Shown in pieces: positions 29,467 to 39,599 of a DNA stretch of 64,000 bases. This DNA is from Tistrella mobilis (lineage in GTDB: Bacteria; Pseudomonadota; Alphaproteobacteria; Tistrellales; Tistrellaceae): NCBI RefSeq assembly GCF_039634785.1, contig NZ_JBBIAB010000007.1, forward strand, positions 124,001 through 188,000. The letters are read 5' to 3'. Under the pieces are notes generated by a model. It had not been told where the DNA came from. It made no database searches and saw only the letters and a program-made list of their open reading frames with translations. Each line of letters starts with the position of its first letter. Positions within the stretch are counted from its first letter, which is position 1. The position numbers were made by a program, and so were the translations under genes.

Positions 29467-29690
29467 GCCTCGCTTCCCCTCAGCCCGCGCGAACCCGGTC
29501 CTTCCGGCCGCCTCCGCCCCGTCCGGACGTCATCATGACCTGAAACGCCCCGCCCCAGAAGAGGCCGCCGCACGATAGCCGGGTGAGACAGCGGGTCAAG
29601 CACCCGTTGCCCGGGGGCCTCAGGAAAATCCCTGGCGGGACAGAGGAATATGCCCACCCCGGCGCCCGGAACCGACGGTGAAGGACGCCG

Positions 29691-29732
29691 GAAAAAGAAA
29701 CGGCCGGCGGATCCTGAGATCCGGCCGGCCGT
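29691..29732 (-). terminator. Intrinsic terminator of the candidate small RNA
   Basis: On the minus strand a 14-bp GC-rich stem with one bulge (arms 29718-29732 and 29700-29713, 4-base loop) is followed by TTTCTTTTT. No protein gene ends just upstream on this strand. Confidence 0.88.
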
Positions 29733-29928
29733 AAAGTCGACAGTGTGGAGAGGTAACCGAAGAGCCTAAGCAGAAGATGGATGAAGAGGCACCAAAACTT
29801 CGAGAGGCGATCCGGGTTGAGGGTCGAGCGGAAAGCACTCACCCCCGCTTCAAGCACTCCGTCCGTGCCCTCAACCCGGCCAGTCCTGCCTTTCGGAAGG
29901 ACATTCAGTCTCGTGAAGCCGTCCCTTC
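29691..29928 (-). ncRNA. Candidate structured small RNA (about 235-240 nt)
   Basis: The transcript is bounded by a sigma70-type promoter and an intrinsic terminator and has no convincing reading frame. From its 5' end it can form a hairpin GTCCTTCC-GAAA-GGCAGGAC with a GNRA loop. A long-range perfect 12-bp helix follows (CCGGGTTGAGGG with CCCTCAACCCGG, 29868-29879 and 29812-29823) enclosing 44 bases with a repeated GAGTGCTT, and then the terminator stem. It does not match the 6S, 4.5S, tmRNA or RNase P features I know. A short coding role is not excluded. Confidence 0.6.
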
Positions 29929-29934
29929 GAGGTG

Positions 29935-29963
29935 ATTAGACCAACTTTACTTCCGTCGGTCAA
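29935..29963 (-). promoter_or_regulatory. Sigma70-type promoter of the candidate small RNA
   Basis: On the minus strand TTGACC (29958-29963) is separated by exactly 17 bases from TCTAAT (29935-29940). Each hexamer matches consensus at five of six positions. The expected start is near 29928. Confidence 0.7.
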
Positions 29964-30267
29964 ATCTTTTTTTCGCCCTCTTGGTTTCGATACCAGTTCG
30001 TCTTCATAAGACCAGCAGGCGACACATCGAATACTGATGACGCGCTGTGCATCACCAGGATCCGACCGGGGCGCTCCCCGCCCCGTCACCTGCGTCCACA
30101 GGATTATTAGCAATGCCCGTGCCAAACCTCCCAAGCCGCGGAATCACAGGGGTTTGGAGGCCACATGCCGCCCCTCGCTCAGCTGTCGGCCGGGTTTCTG
30201 CACATTTTTAAGGCGGCATCCCCGTATCCGGGGACGCAGCGCCCATTCATTGTGCAATGCACCCTCG
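29964..30267. other. Intergenic region, no gene seen
   Basis: This stretch of about 300 bases lies between the small-RNA promoter and the terminator of the diiron-protein gene. It contains an A/T-rich patch next to the promoter and otherwise only chance frames. Confidence 0.5.
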
Positions 30268-30274
30268 CAAAAGC

Positions 30275-30308
30275 GAAGGGGCGCCGCCCTCGCAGGCGAC
30301 GCCCCTTC
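30275..30308 (-). terminator. Terminator hairpin after the diiron-protein gene
   Basis: GAAGGGGCG (30275-30283) pairs perfectly with CGCCCCTTC (30300-30308), with further pairing inside the loop. On the minus strand GCTTTTGC follows, a short T tract. It lies 18 bases past the stop. Confidence 0.65.
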
Positions 30309-30325
30309 CGATGCAGACGGACGGA

Positions 30326-31081
30326 TCAGAGGAACTTGCGGCCCCGGGTCCAGTCGTCCGGCACGTCGAGGCCCAGTTCACGCAGCTGCGGCACGATATG
30401 GGCGCAGTAGCGCTGGCGGGCTTCCTCGTTGGTGTACTTGCGCAGGCCCCACTTCACGTAGAGCTTCGAGCGCTCGCTCTCGGAGCGGCCGAAGAGGTCG
30501 AGCATGGTCGACCACCACACACCCTCCAGTTCGGCCTGCACCAGGGCGCGACCTTCGGGCGTGGCACAGAACTGCTTCACGATGCGGCGGCCCTGGGCGA
30601 CGTGGTTGTACTCGTCCATGACGATCGAGACGCACATGTCGGCGATCGGCTTGTACGAGGACTGGGCCATTTCCTCGATCATCGCGAGCACGGCGCCCTC
30701 GCCGATCATCGAGAACAGGCCACGCTGCACCCAGTTGTCGATCTTGCGCACCGCATCGGTGCGATAGTGCTGCCGCTCCTGGAAGTGCTGATCCATCATG
30801 TAGTAGACGTCGATGCCCAGATCCTTGAGCACCTCGGCACCGCGGATGAAGTGGTCGACCTCTTCGGCGGCGCGCTCGCAGCACATCTTGCGCTCATACG
30901 GATCCGGCGCCATCGGATAGAGCAGCTGGGTGTAGTCGTCGGCGCCGGTCAGCTCGCCCTCGGTATGGGCGCGGAGCTGATGGATGACCAGATCCTGGTA
31001 TTCCTTGGGCATCTTGTAGAACTGCTCGGGCCCCTCGACGACCAGGGGGGCTTCGGCGGCGCTCGCAACGGACTCGTTCAT
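30326..31081 (-). CDS. PaaA/PaaC-type ferritin-like diiron protein
   Basis: The 251-residue helical protein resembles the phenylacetate-catabolism (PaaA/PaaC) diiron family. Two carboxylate/His motifs appear, ERAAEEVDHF and MDEYNHVAQG, spaced as in a four-helix ferritin-like bundle. No other paa gene is in the window, so phenylacetyl-CoA epoxidation is unlikely. It is the last gene of a minus-strand set after a radical SAM and a hotdog gene. An oxygen-dependent hydroxylation or epoxidation in an unknown pathway is the reasonable reading. Confidence 0.78.
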   Translation of the reverse strand: MNESVASAAEAPLVVEGPEQFYKMPKEYQDLVIHQLRAHTEGELTGADDYTQLLYPMAPDPYERKMCCERAAEEVDHFIRGAEVLKDLGIDVYYMMDQHFQERQHYRTDAVRKIDNWVQRGLFSMIGEGAVLAMIEEMAQSSYKPIADMCVSIVMDEYNHVAQGRRIVKQFCATPEGRALVQAELEGVWWSTMLDLFGRSESERSKLYVKWGLRKYTNEEARQRYCAHIVPQLRELGLDVPDDWTRGRKFL

Positions 31082-31175
31082 GTCCTGTCTCCGGATTTAC
31101 CTGTGATTGAAAACATGGCCACAGTATCCCCCTGAGGCCGATTGGCTGGCGGTGCATGGCCGCCGGCTCGTTGGA

Positions 31176-31616
31176 TCAGATCCGGGCGACCAGCCCTGTG
31201 GCGGTCGCACCGATCCGGCCCTGATCATCGACGACCGTCACCTCGACCGTGAACAGGTCGCCCTGCCGGCCGACCACCCGTCCCCGCCCCTCGAAAGGGC
31301 CGGGTCTGAGTGGTTCCGCCAGCTTGATGGCGCTTTCGAGCGTGGCGCATCGCGCCCCGCCGGCCGCCAGAATGGCGGGCACGGCCAGGGCGCAATCGGC
31401 CAGCCCCATGATCATGACCACGTTGATCACCGCCCCCGCCGCCCCCTGCTCGACATGCTCGGGGCCCGGATCCGCCACCCGCGCGACCACTGCCCCATCG
31501 GGGCCTGCGGTCACACGGATGCCGGAATGGACCAGCACATCGAGCGCGTTCAGGCGGCCGAGCACGGCATCCAGGGTTCCCCCCTCCGGACCCGTGGCCA
31601 GATCTGCAGCCGTCAT
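31176..31616 (-). CDS. PaaI-type hotdog-fold protein (putative thioesterase)
   Basis: The ATG at MTAADLATG has a GGAGGGG site and gives 146 residues; the longer frame overlaps the radical SAM gene. HVEQGAAGAVINVVMIMGLADCAL resembles the hotdog helix region of PaaI thioesterases, although the usual HGG...D motif is altered (the position reads EQG). LFTVEVTVVDDQGRIGATATGLVAR is the typical C-terminal strand pair. It lies 40 bases after the radical SAM gene. Substrate unknown; the altered motif could mean a binding rather than catalytic role. Confidence 0.7.
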   Translation of the reverse strand: MTAADLATGPEGGTLDAVLGRLNALDVLVHSGIRVTAGPDGAVVARVADPGPEHVEQGAAGAVINVVMIMGLADCALAVPAILAAGGARCATLESAIKLAEPLRPGPFEGRGRVVGRQGDLFTVEVTVVDDQGRIGATATGLVARI

Positions 31617-31656
31617 ACCCTCCCCTCCCTGCAAGATGCGTCCCGCAGGATGGCGA

Positions 31657-32883
31657 TCAGTGTCCGACACCCTGGAACTGAGCGGAGACGGGGACCGCCG
31701 GTGCATGCGGCACACGCGCCGGCACATCACCGTTGTCCTCGACCTCTTCCATCGGCCCGGCCCGCTCCGCCTTCATCGCCTGATGGGCGGCGGCATAGGG
31801 GTTGAAGGGCGTCCAGATGAACTGATTCCAGTAGCCCTCGGCAATGCCGATCCAGGTCTCCAGCATCTCGCGGCTGTCCAGGAAGCGGTCCATGCTGACC
31901 ATCAGCCAGGAATTCACCGCCTGGCTGTCGCGGCAGCCGTCGCAATGGCCCGAGGTGCAGCAGAACTTCACCGTCTTCAGGTCCGCCGCCCAGGTGTTGA
32001 AGAAGGGCAGCACCGGGTTGCCGTTCTCCAGCCGTTCGGCGTGATCCGGATGATCGATGCTGATCGACGGGCAGACGTCGTAACCGAAATCGGCGCCCCA
32101 ATGGGTCCGGCCGGTGATCATCGCCTCGATGTAGTAGGGATGGCTCAGCACCACATCCGGATAGAGCGCCTTGACCCTCAGCGCCTCGGCCAGCAGGGCA
32201 TCCTGATGGGCCTGGGCAGTGGGATCGTCGGTGCCGTATTTGCTGTAGAAGTTGAACGACAGACGGTTGCCGTTCGCCGCGATGCGCCGGACGGTCTCCT
32301 CGATGTATTCGATGCCGTCCTCGGTCAGCGCATAGACGAAGTTCGCCCGCGGATCCTGGTGGTAGTTCTCGAGCACCGTCTCGAACAGCCCGGTGAACTG
32401 CCGGCCGCTCGGCTTGATCGCGCGCAGCTCGTCGTCGAGCTTGCCGCCGCCGAACAGGGTCAGCATCACGTTCACGTCTTCGAACCCGTCCCAGGGCAGA
32501 CGCCTGAGACCGTTCGACGAGACCGTCACATAGCGCAGGTGCTTCACGAACAGCCGCAGACGATCCGGGAACAGCGTCGGCTCACCGCCGATGACCAGCG
32601 CGGCGTTCACCCGCCGACGCTTCGTCTCATCGATGAGGAAACTCTCCAGCGTCGCCAGATCCTTGACCTCGCGGGTCGCGGTGTCGTGGCCGTATTCGAA
32701 GAACCAGCAGCCCTTGCAGCGGATATTGCAGGCATTGGTCAGATGGTATTCGGTGACCCTGACGTTCCGGGCATGGGTCAGGATGCGGTTGAGGCGGGCC
32801 CCGAGGACGGGGTCGTCCGCCGTCAGTGCCTGGACGCGCGCCACACGCTCACGCGACCGGGCCTTTCGCAGCTCGGATTTCAT
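31657..32883 (-). CDS. Radical SAM protein with C-terminal cysteine cluster
   Basis: The ATG at MKSELRKARS follows AGGGGG and gives 408 residues. CNIRCKGC (Cys52, Cys56, Cys59) is the CxxxCxxC iron-sulfur site, and IGGEPTL around 98-104 is the SAM-binding GGE-type motif. A second cysteine group near the C-terminus (Cys271, Cys308, Cys309, Cys314, Cys317) suggests an auxiliary SPASM-like cluster. Such proteins often modify peptides, but no precursor peptide is obvious beside it. It heads an operon with a hotdog and a diiron protein. Specific function not recognised. Confidence 0.83.
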   Translation of the reverse strand: MKSELRKARSRERVARVQALTADDPVLGARLNRILTHARNVRVTEYHLTNACNIRCKGCWFFEYGHDTATREVKDLATLESFLIDETKRRRVNAALVIGGEPTLFPDRLRLFVKHLRYVTVSSNGLRRLPWDGFEDVNVMLTLFGGGKLDDELRAIKPSGRQFTGLFETVLENYHQDPRANFVYALTEDGIEYIEETVRRIAANGNRLSFNFYSKYGTDDPTAQAHQDALLAEALRVKALYPDVVLSHPYYIEAMITGRTHWGADFGYDVCPSISIDHPDHAERLENGNPVLPFFNTWAADLKTVKFCCTSGHCDGCRDSQAVNSWLMVSMDRFLDSREMLETWIGIAEGYWNQFIWTPFNPYAAAHQAMKAERAGPMEEVEDNGDVPARVPHAPAVPVSAQFQGVGH

Positions 32884-33220
32884 CGTCGTCCCCCTTATCT
32901 CCGCCGTCGCCGGCAATGGCCGTGCCGGCCGTACCGATGCAGCGGTTCATGTCGCCCCGATCAAAAAGGGTCGGGTGGCCCCGCGCGGGTTGGGTCCGGT
33001 ATCGGCCCGCTGTCGCTTTCATTGAGGGCGTCTACATCCCTGGCGTGTATTAGAGCAACTTCCAGGATGTATTCTCAACACAAAAAGCGATCGGATTTCG
33101 CATCATGAACGCAGAAGGGGAGTTGTATCCACGCACAGGCCACGTCGTTTCGCATCGCGCAACCCAGCCATTCTGGAAATCCAGCGCGGGAAATATTCTG
33201 CAACCCTTTGTTTTTCATAT
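32884..33220. other. AT-richer intergenic region upstream of the radical SAM operon
   Basis: No gene is seen. On the minus strand TTGAGA followed 17 bases later by CTCTAA (about 33044-33072) is a weak promoter candidate for the radical SAM operon. It lies within an imperfect inverted repeat (ACATCCCTGG against CCAGGATGT). Base composition from about 33050 to 33225 is clearly less GC-rich than its surroundings. Confidence 0.45.
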
Positions 33221-33259
33221 AAAAAAGACGAGGCGCCGCATGCTGGGGCGGGCCTCGTC
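33221..33259 (-). terminator. Intrinsic terminator of the OsmC-amidase operon
   Basis: On the minus strand GACGAGGC and GCCTCGTC (33252-33259 and 33227-33234) form an 8-bp stem with a GC-rich 17-base loop. It is followed by TTTTTTATATG. It lies about 90 bases past the amidase stop. Confidence 0.8.
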
Positions 33260-33285
33260 CGACAGTCCACGACATGGACTTTCTA

Positions 33286-33320
33286 CATGCCTATGAATTC
33301 AATTATCACGCATAGGCATG
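33286..33320. repeat. Perfect 10-bp inverted repeat with AT-rich spacer
   Basis: CATGCCTATG (33286-33295) and CATAGGCATG (33311-33320) flank a 15-base AT-rich spacer, 30 bases past the amidase stop. It could be a protein-binding operator or an mRNA hairpin. Confidence 0.8.
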
Positions 33321-33350
33321 ACAATCGATCGCCTGCTCACGCATGCGTCT

Positions 33351-34772
33351 TCAAGCCGGAATCCGAGGATCCACGGGCACTTCCCGCACGGGTGTGAACA
33401 CCGTTTCCATCCAGGCGGCATGGGTCAGCAATGCTGCCTCATCCGCCGGCCGGCCGACAAGTTGCAGACCGAAGGGCAGATCGCCGGCCATGCGCCCCGC
33501 CGGCAGCGACATCGCCGGCGTGCCGGTCAACGTGATCGCGAAGGTAAGCGCCAGCCACGAGACATAGGTCTCGAACCGATGGCCCTCGATTTCCTCCAGC
33601 GCCCGGATGGTGTGCGGGAAGGGCGGGGTCAGCACGGTTGGCGTCAGCACCAGATCGACGCGGGAAAGTTCGTCGATCAGATCCAGCGTCATCTTCGCCC
33701 GCGCCCGCTCGGCCCGGCCGAGGGTTGCGGCATCCAGCCCCAGCCCGTGTTCGATGTTCCAGACCAGATCCGGCTTCAGCCGGTCGCGATGGGCCTGCAG
33801 CATATCCTCGTGCAGGGTGGCCATCAGCCCGGCGCGCAGGGCCTTGAAGGCGCTCTCGGCCTCGGCGAAGCTGGTCTCCAGCGGCACGATCTCGACGCCT
33901 TCGGCCGCCAGCCGGTCGACCGCGCGGCCGAAAGCGGCGCGCACGTCCGCCGCCACCGGCACGATCCCCAGATCCACCGAAACCGCCACCCGCCGCGGCT
34001 TGCGCGGCGCGGTCGCCGCAGCTTCGAACAGCCCCGCCTCCGCCTCGCGCGACAGGGGATCGCGCGGATGAAGGCCGGCCATGGCATCGAGCATCAGCCC
34101 CAGATCGGCCACATCGCGTGCCATCGGCCCCTCGACCGACAGCGTCGAGAAGGGCGAGACCGAGGGGCCGTGCGGCACGCGCCCCGGGGTCGGCCGCAGG
34201 CCCACCACCCCGGTGAAGGCGGCGGGAATGCGCAGCGAGCCGCCCAGATCCGACCCCTGCGCCAGCCAGGCCGTGCCGCTGGCCAGCGCCACCGCCGAGC
34301 CGCCCGACGAGCCGCCGGGGGTGAGGCTGGTATTCCACGGATTGGTGGTGGTGCCGAAGACCTCATTGAAGGTCTGGGCGCCGGCGCCGAATTCGGGCGT
34401 GTTGGTCTTGGCGTAGATGATGCCGCCGCGCTCTTCCAGCCGGGCGGCGACGTTGTCGGACCGGGCCGGCACATTGTCGGCGAAGAGCGGCGAGCCATAG
34501 GTGGTGCGGATGCCGGCGGTCGCGGTCAGGTCCTTGATCGCCACCGGCAGACCGTGCAGCCGGCCGGGCTGGCGGCGGCGGTCGGTCGTCGGCATCCAGT
34601 GCCGGGCGGCGGCGCGGGCCTGATCGAAGGCGCGGGTGACGACGGCATTGACGGCACCATCCACCGCCTCGACCCGTCGTTCCAGCGCATCCAGCAGGTC
34701 GTTCGGGGTCACCTCGCCGCGCGCCAGCCGCGCGACCAGATCGCGGGCGGTCGCCCTGATCAGCTCGTCCAT
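33351..34772 (-). CDS. Amidase-signature (AS) family hydrolase
   Basis: The ATG at MDELIRATARDL has GAGGAAAT at good distance and gives 473 residues; a TTG at 34841 that overlaps the OsmC stop (TTGA) would add 23 and keep coupling. The Ser-cisSer-Lys signature is complete: VAIKDLTATAG (Lys), GGSSGGSAVALASG and GSDLGGSLRIPAAFTG (nucleophile). Such enzymes hydrolyse amides, from glutamyl-tRNA to xenobiotic carboxamides. There is no gatB/gatC nearby, so this is a stand-alone amidase rather than GatA. It is downstream of an OsmC-like gene. Confidence 0.9.
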   Translation of the reverse strand: MDELIRATARDLVARLARGEVTPNDLLDALERRVEAVDGAVNAVVTRAFDQARAAARHWMPTTDRRRQPGRLHGLPVAIKDLTATAGIRTTYGSPLFADNVPARSDNVAARLEERGGIIYAKTNTPEFGAGAQTFNEVFGTTTNPWNTSLTPGGSSGGSAVALASGTAWLAQGSDLGGSLRIPAAFTGVVGLRPTPGRVPHGPSVSPFSTLSVEGPMARDVADLGLMLDAMAGLHPRDPLSREAEAGLFEAAATAPRKPRRVAVSVDLGIVPVAADVRAAFGRAVDRLAAEGVEIVPLETSFAEAESAFKALRAGLMATLHEDMLQAHRDRLKPDLVWNIEHGLGLDAATLGRAERARAKMTLDLIDELSRVDLVLTPTVLTPPFPHTIRALEEIEGHRFETYVSWLALTFAITLTGTPAMSLPAGRMAGDLPFGLQLVGRPADEAALLTHAAWMETVFTPVREVPVDPRIPA

Positions 34773-34837
34773 GGGGATTTCCTCGGGCATCGGTTGCAGA
34801 TCCCGGCCTCTGGCGGGCCGGGTATCGGGCTTGTCGG

Positions 34838-35224
34838 TCAAGACAGGCGGGTCGAGATCGCAAGGCCGGATTTGAGCGTCAGCGTCACCGGCGTGCGCTC
34901 GGCGATGTCGGCCAGGCGCGCGCGCTGATCATCGTCGAGCGGGCCATCCAGCGTCAGCACCCGCTCGATCCGGCCGGTGCCGTTCTCGACCAGGTAATGC
35001 AGCGCGACCTTCGCCTCGCTGAGCGGCCACTGTTTTCGCTCGGCATACATCTTAAGCGTGATCGCGGTGCAGGCGCCCAGGCTCGCCAGCAGCAGGTCAT
35101 AGGGCGCCGGGCCGGCATCGCCGCCGCCCAGTTTCTGCGGTTCGTCGGCGACGAGTTGATGATTGCCGGTCCGGATCGAGACGGCATAGCGTGCGGCACC
35201 GATTGCCGCCTCTGCTCTGGCCAT
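34838..35224 (-). CDS. OsmC-family protein
   Basis: The 128-residue protein contains PYDLLLASLGACTAITLKMYAE, the OsmC helix with its reactive cysteine. The second OsmC position reads ERTPVTLTL, where classic members have CPV, so the usual two-cysteine peroxidase pair is incomplete; this matches the YhfA-like subgroup. A role in thiol or organic peroxide handling cannot be assumed. The stop overlaps a possible amidase start. Confidence 0.85.
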   Translation of the reverse strand: MARAEAAIGAARYAVSIRTGNHQLVADEPQKLGGGDAGPAPYDLLLASLGACTAITLKMYAERKQWPLSEAKVALHYLVENGTGRIERVLTLDGPLDDDQRARLADIAERTPVTLTLKSGLAISTRLS

Positions 35225-35346
35225 GGGTCGGGGTCTCCTGCACGTCGGTCGGTGCCCCCATCAGACCCCCACATGCGCCCGGCTGCAAGCCGGACGGAGG
35301 GCGCGCGCCGGCGCCCCCTCCCCCGGGTGCCTCCGGTGGGTCCGGC

Positions 35347-36138
35347 TCAACCGGCGTAGTCGGGCTCGCTCCGCGCCAGGATCCGCTTCACGCTTTCCAG
35401 ATGCAGCCGGGCGCTTTCGGCATCCTCGCTGCGCATCTGGGCGGCGGTCATGGCCGCCACATCCGCCGGCACCGGGATCAGCGGCCGTCCGGTCTGCAGC
35501 GCCCGGATCTGCACCTCGGCGGCACGTTCCAGATAATAGAGATCGTCCCAGGCCTCGGCGATCGAGGGGGCGGTGACCATCACGCCATGGCTGCGCATGA
35601 ACAGGATGTCGGCATCGCCCATCGCCGCGGCGATCCGGTCGCCTTCGGCCGCATCCAGCGCCAGGCCGTTATAGACCGGGTCGACCGCGGTCCGGCCGAG
35701 GAATTTGAGCGCGGTCTGCCCGGCATGAGAGAGCGGTTCGCCCTCGATCATGGTCAGGGCCGTGGCATTGGGCATATGGGTGTGGAAGGCGGCCCGCGCG
35801 CCGGGCTTCTTCATGTGCAGCCGGGCATGGATATAGAACGCCGTCGCCTCGGGCCGGCCCTCGCCCTCGATGACATTGCCGTGGAAATCGCAGACCAGCA
35901 GGCTGGACGCGGTCACCTCGGCGAAGGCCAGACCATAGGGGTTGACCAGGAACAGATCGTCCCGCCCCGGGACCAGCGCCGAGAAATGGTTGCAGATCCC
36001 CTCGGCGAAGCCCAGACGCGCCGCCATGCGCAGGCTGGCGGCCAGATCGATACGCGCCTGGGCCAGCGCCGCCCGGTCGATGGAGGAATTGCGCAGCACC
36101 GCGGGTGCTTCGCCGGTGGCGGTCAGTTCATGGGCCAT
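35347..36138 (-). CDS. Class II aldolase/adducin-family protein
   Basis: The 263-residue protein carries the class II aldolase fold signatures: EGICNHFSALVPG near the N-terminus, GARAAFHTHMPNATAL with the zinc-binding HTH pair, and FMRSHGVMVTAPS with the third histidine. Relatives include fuculose-phosphate aldolase, and decarboxylases or dehydratases of hydroxy acids. No sugar operon surrounds it, so the substrate is unknown. Confidence 0.87.
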   Translation of the reverse strand: MAHELTATGEAPAVLRNSSIDRAALAQARIDLAASLRMAARLGFAEGICNHFSALVPGRDDLFLVNPYGLAFAEVTASSLLVCDFHGNVIEGEGRPEATAFYIHARLHMKKPGARAAFHTHMPNATALTMIEGEPLSHAGQTALKFLGRTAVDPVYNGLALDAAEGDRIAAAMGDADILFMRSHGVMVTAPSIAEAWDDLYYLERAAEVQIRALQTGRPLIPVPADVAAMTAAQMRSEDAESARLHLESVKRILARSEPDYAG

Positions 36139-36174
36139 GATCGGGCAGCACTCCGCAAAGGGGCTTGGCGGGTA

Positions 36175-36606
36175 TCAGGACGAGGCCTTCATGGCCTGGG
36201 CGGCGGTGTCCGAGATCCGCTGCACCATGGCATAGAAGCCGTTGCGGCGGTTGGGGCTCAGATGCCGGTCCAGGCCGATGCGGTTGAAGATGTCGTTGAT
36301 GTCGGTGGCGATGATCCGGTCGGCGGTCTCGCCGGAATAGGCGGTCATCAGCACCGCGATCAGCCCGCGGACGATCTGGCTGTCGCTGTCGGCGCGATAG
36401 CGGATCACCGGCGGATTGCCCGGCTCCACCTCGCTCAACAGCCAGACCTGGCTCATGCAGCCTTCGACCTTGCTCTCGGGCGTGCGTTCCGCCTCGGGCA
36501 GATCCGGCAGTTTGCGGCCCAGATCGATCAGATAGGCGTAGCGCTCTTCCCAGTCGTCGAACAGGGAGAAGTTCTCGATCAGCTCTTCCGTCGCGGCATT
36601 GGCCAT
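36175..36606 (-). CDS. sufE: SufE, cysteine desulfurase sulfur acceptor
   Basis: The 143-residue frame from MANAATEEL matches SufE: DDWEERYAYLIDLGRKLPDLPE, Cys50 in KVEGCMSQVWL (sulfur-accepting cysteine), and GLIAVLMTAYSGETADRI. The open frame continues upstream through the whole antisense of katG, but only this part is family-like. SufE takes persulfide sulfur from SufS for Fe-S assembly. The other suf genes are elsewhere; the divergent neighbour is katG. Confidence 0.94.
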   Translation of the reverse strand: MANAATEELIENFSLFDDWEERYAYLIDLGRKLPDLPEAERTPESKVEGCMSQVWLLSEVEPGNPPVIRYRADSDSQIVRGLIAVLMTAYSGETADRIIATDINDIFNRIGLDRHLSPNRRNGFYAMVQRISDTAAQAMKASS

Positions 36607-36759
36607 GGGGCACAGGTCTCCGGACCGGTCTCGGGTGAGGTGCGGTGGGCAACATATCGAGCCGGGCGGGAGAAGCGCAAGGCAGCGGTCGCCCCTGTCA
36701 CGAATTCGGCTCGAACATCTCCCCCCCGACGCCATATCCATCTTCATCTTCTTCATTAA

Positions 36760-38961
<2,202 letters not shown>

Positions 38962-38971
38962 GGTGAAATGG

Positions 38972-39001
38972 GCGGCCGTGGCGCGGGAGCGCCACGGCCG
39001 C
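38972..39001 (+). terminator. Perfect 13-bp hairpin after katG
   Basis: GCGGCCGTGGCGC (38972-38984) pairs perfectly with 38989-39001 around a GGGA loop, 10 bases past the katG stop. No T run follows, so it is either a weak terminator or a 3'-end stabiliser. Confidence 0.65.
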
Positions 39002-39020
39002 ATTCACCTTCCCCTGCCGC

Positions 39021-39144
39021 CTACCCCCCCGCCGCCTTGCGGGGCCGACCACCTTTGGCCCCGTTGGCGCAGGCGGCAGCCGCCTTGGCGGCGGATGTCG
39101 CCTGCCCGGCACGGCGCGCCATCCAGGTCCGTCTGCCAGTCCGG
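39021..39144 (-). pseudogene. Out-of-frame C-terminal tail of the DUF2442 gene
   Basis: Just after the stop of the DUF2442 frame, another minus-strand frame reads TWMARRAGQATSAAKAAAA and then NGAKGGRPRKAAGG before a TAG at 39021. As I recall the family, DUF2442 proteins end with just such a WMA...SAAKAAAARxNGxxGGRPRK tail directly after GRFG. The match suggests that an indel near 39145-39160 split the gene. Confidence 0.6.
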
Positions 39145-39450
39145 TCAGATCCCGGGACCGAAGCGCCCCGCCATCAGCCCGGGCAGCGACAGATCCACAT
39201 CCAGTTCTTCCCAATGCAGGCCATAACCCCTGCCGAGGATCCGGACCGCGGCAAGCTGATCAGCGGTTGCCCCATCCAGCCCCGCAACCAGCCGCGGCGG
39301 AAAGGCGAAGACGCAGCCATTCTCCAGATCGACGATGACCAGGCCCGCGGTGCGGTCATAGCGTGCCGCCGCGGCGCGCGGTTCCTGCGCATGGGCAAGG
39401 CGGCCGCGCTCCAGGGCGGCATCGATTGCGGCATCGGTCAGGTCGGCCAT
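39145..39450 (-). CDS. DUF2442-family protein, probably truncated by a frameshift
   Basis: The ATG at MADLTDAAIDAALERG follows GGGAGA and gives 101 residues. LVIVDLENGCVFAFPPRLVAGL and LHWEELDVDLSLPGLMAGRFG are typical of DUF2442, a small family often encoded beside toxin-antitoxin-like DUF4160 genes; none is here. The frame ends PGI-stop right after GRFG, and the expected Lys/Arg-rich tail continues in another frame. Either the gene is broken, or the shift is a sequencing error or is programmed. Confidence 0.75.
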   Translation of the reverse strand: MADLTDAAIDAALERGRLAHAQEPRAAAARYDRTAGLVIVDLENGCVFAFPPRLVAGLDGATADQLAAVRILGRGYGLHWEELDVDLSLPGLMAGRFGPGI

Positions 39451-39599
39451 GGATCGGTCTCCCGAAGGTCGGAACACGCCTCGGGCTCTCATGCACCTGC
39501 CCCCGCACGGAATTGGCGCACGCCCGCTTGTGAGGCAATCATCACCCGCTTACACTAAAACAGGCTGCCAGATGCAGTAACGCACAGAGTGAACCACCG

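Noticed and set aside
29480..29857. 125-codon minus-strand frame inside the small-RNA region
   Set aside because: It runs through the terminator hairpin, has no Shine-Dalgarno, and its product is not protein-like; a structured RNA explains the region better.
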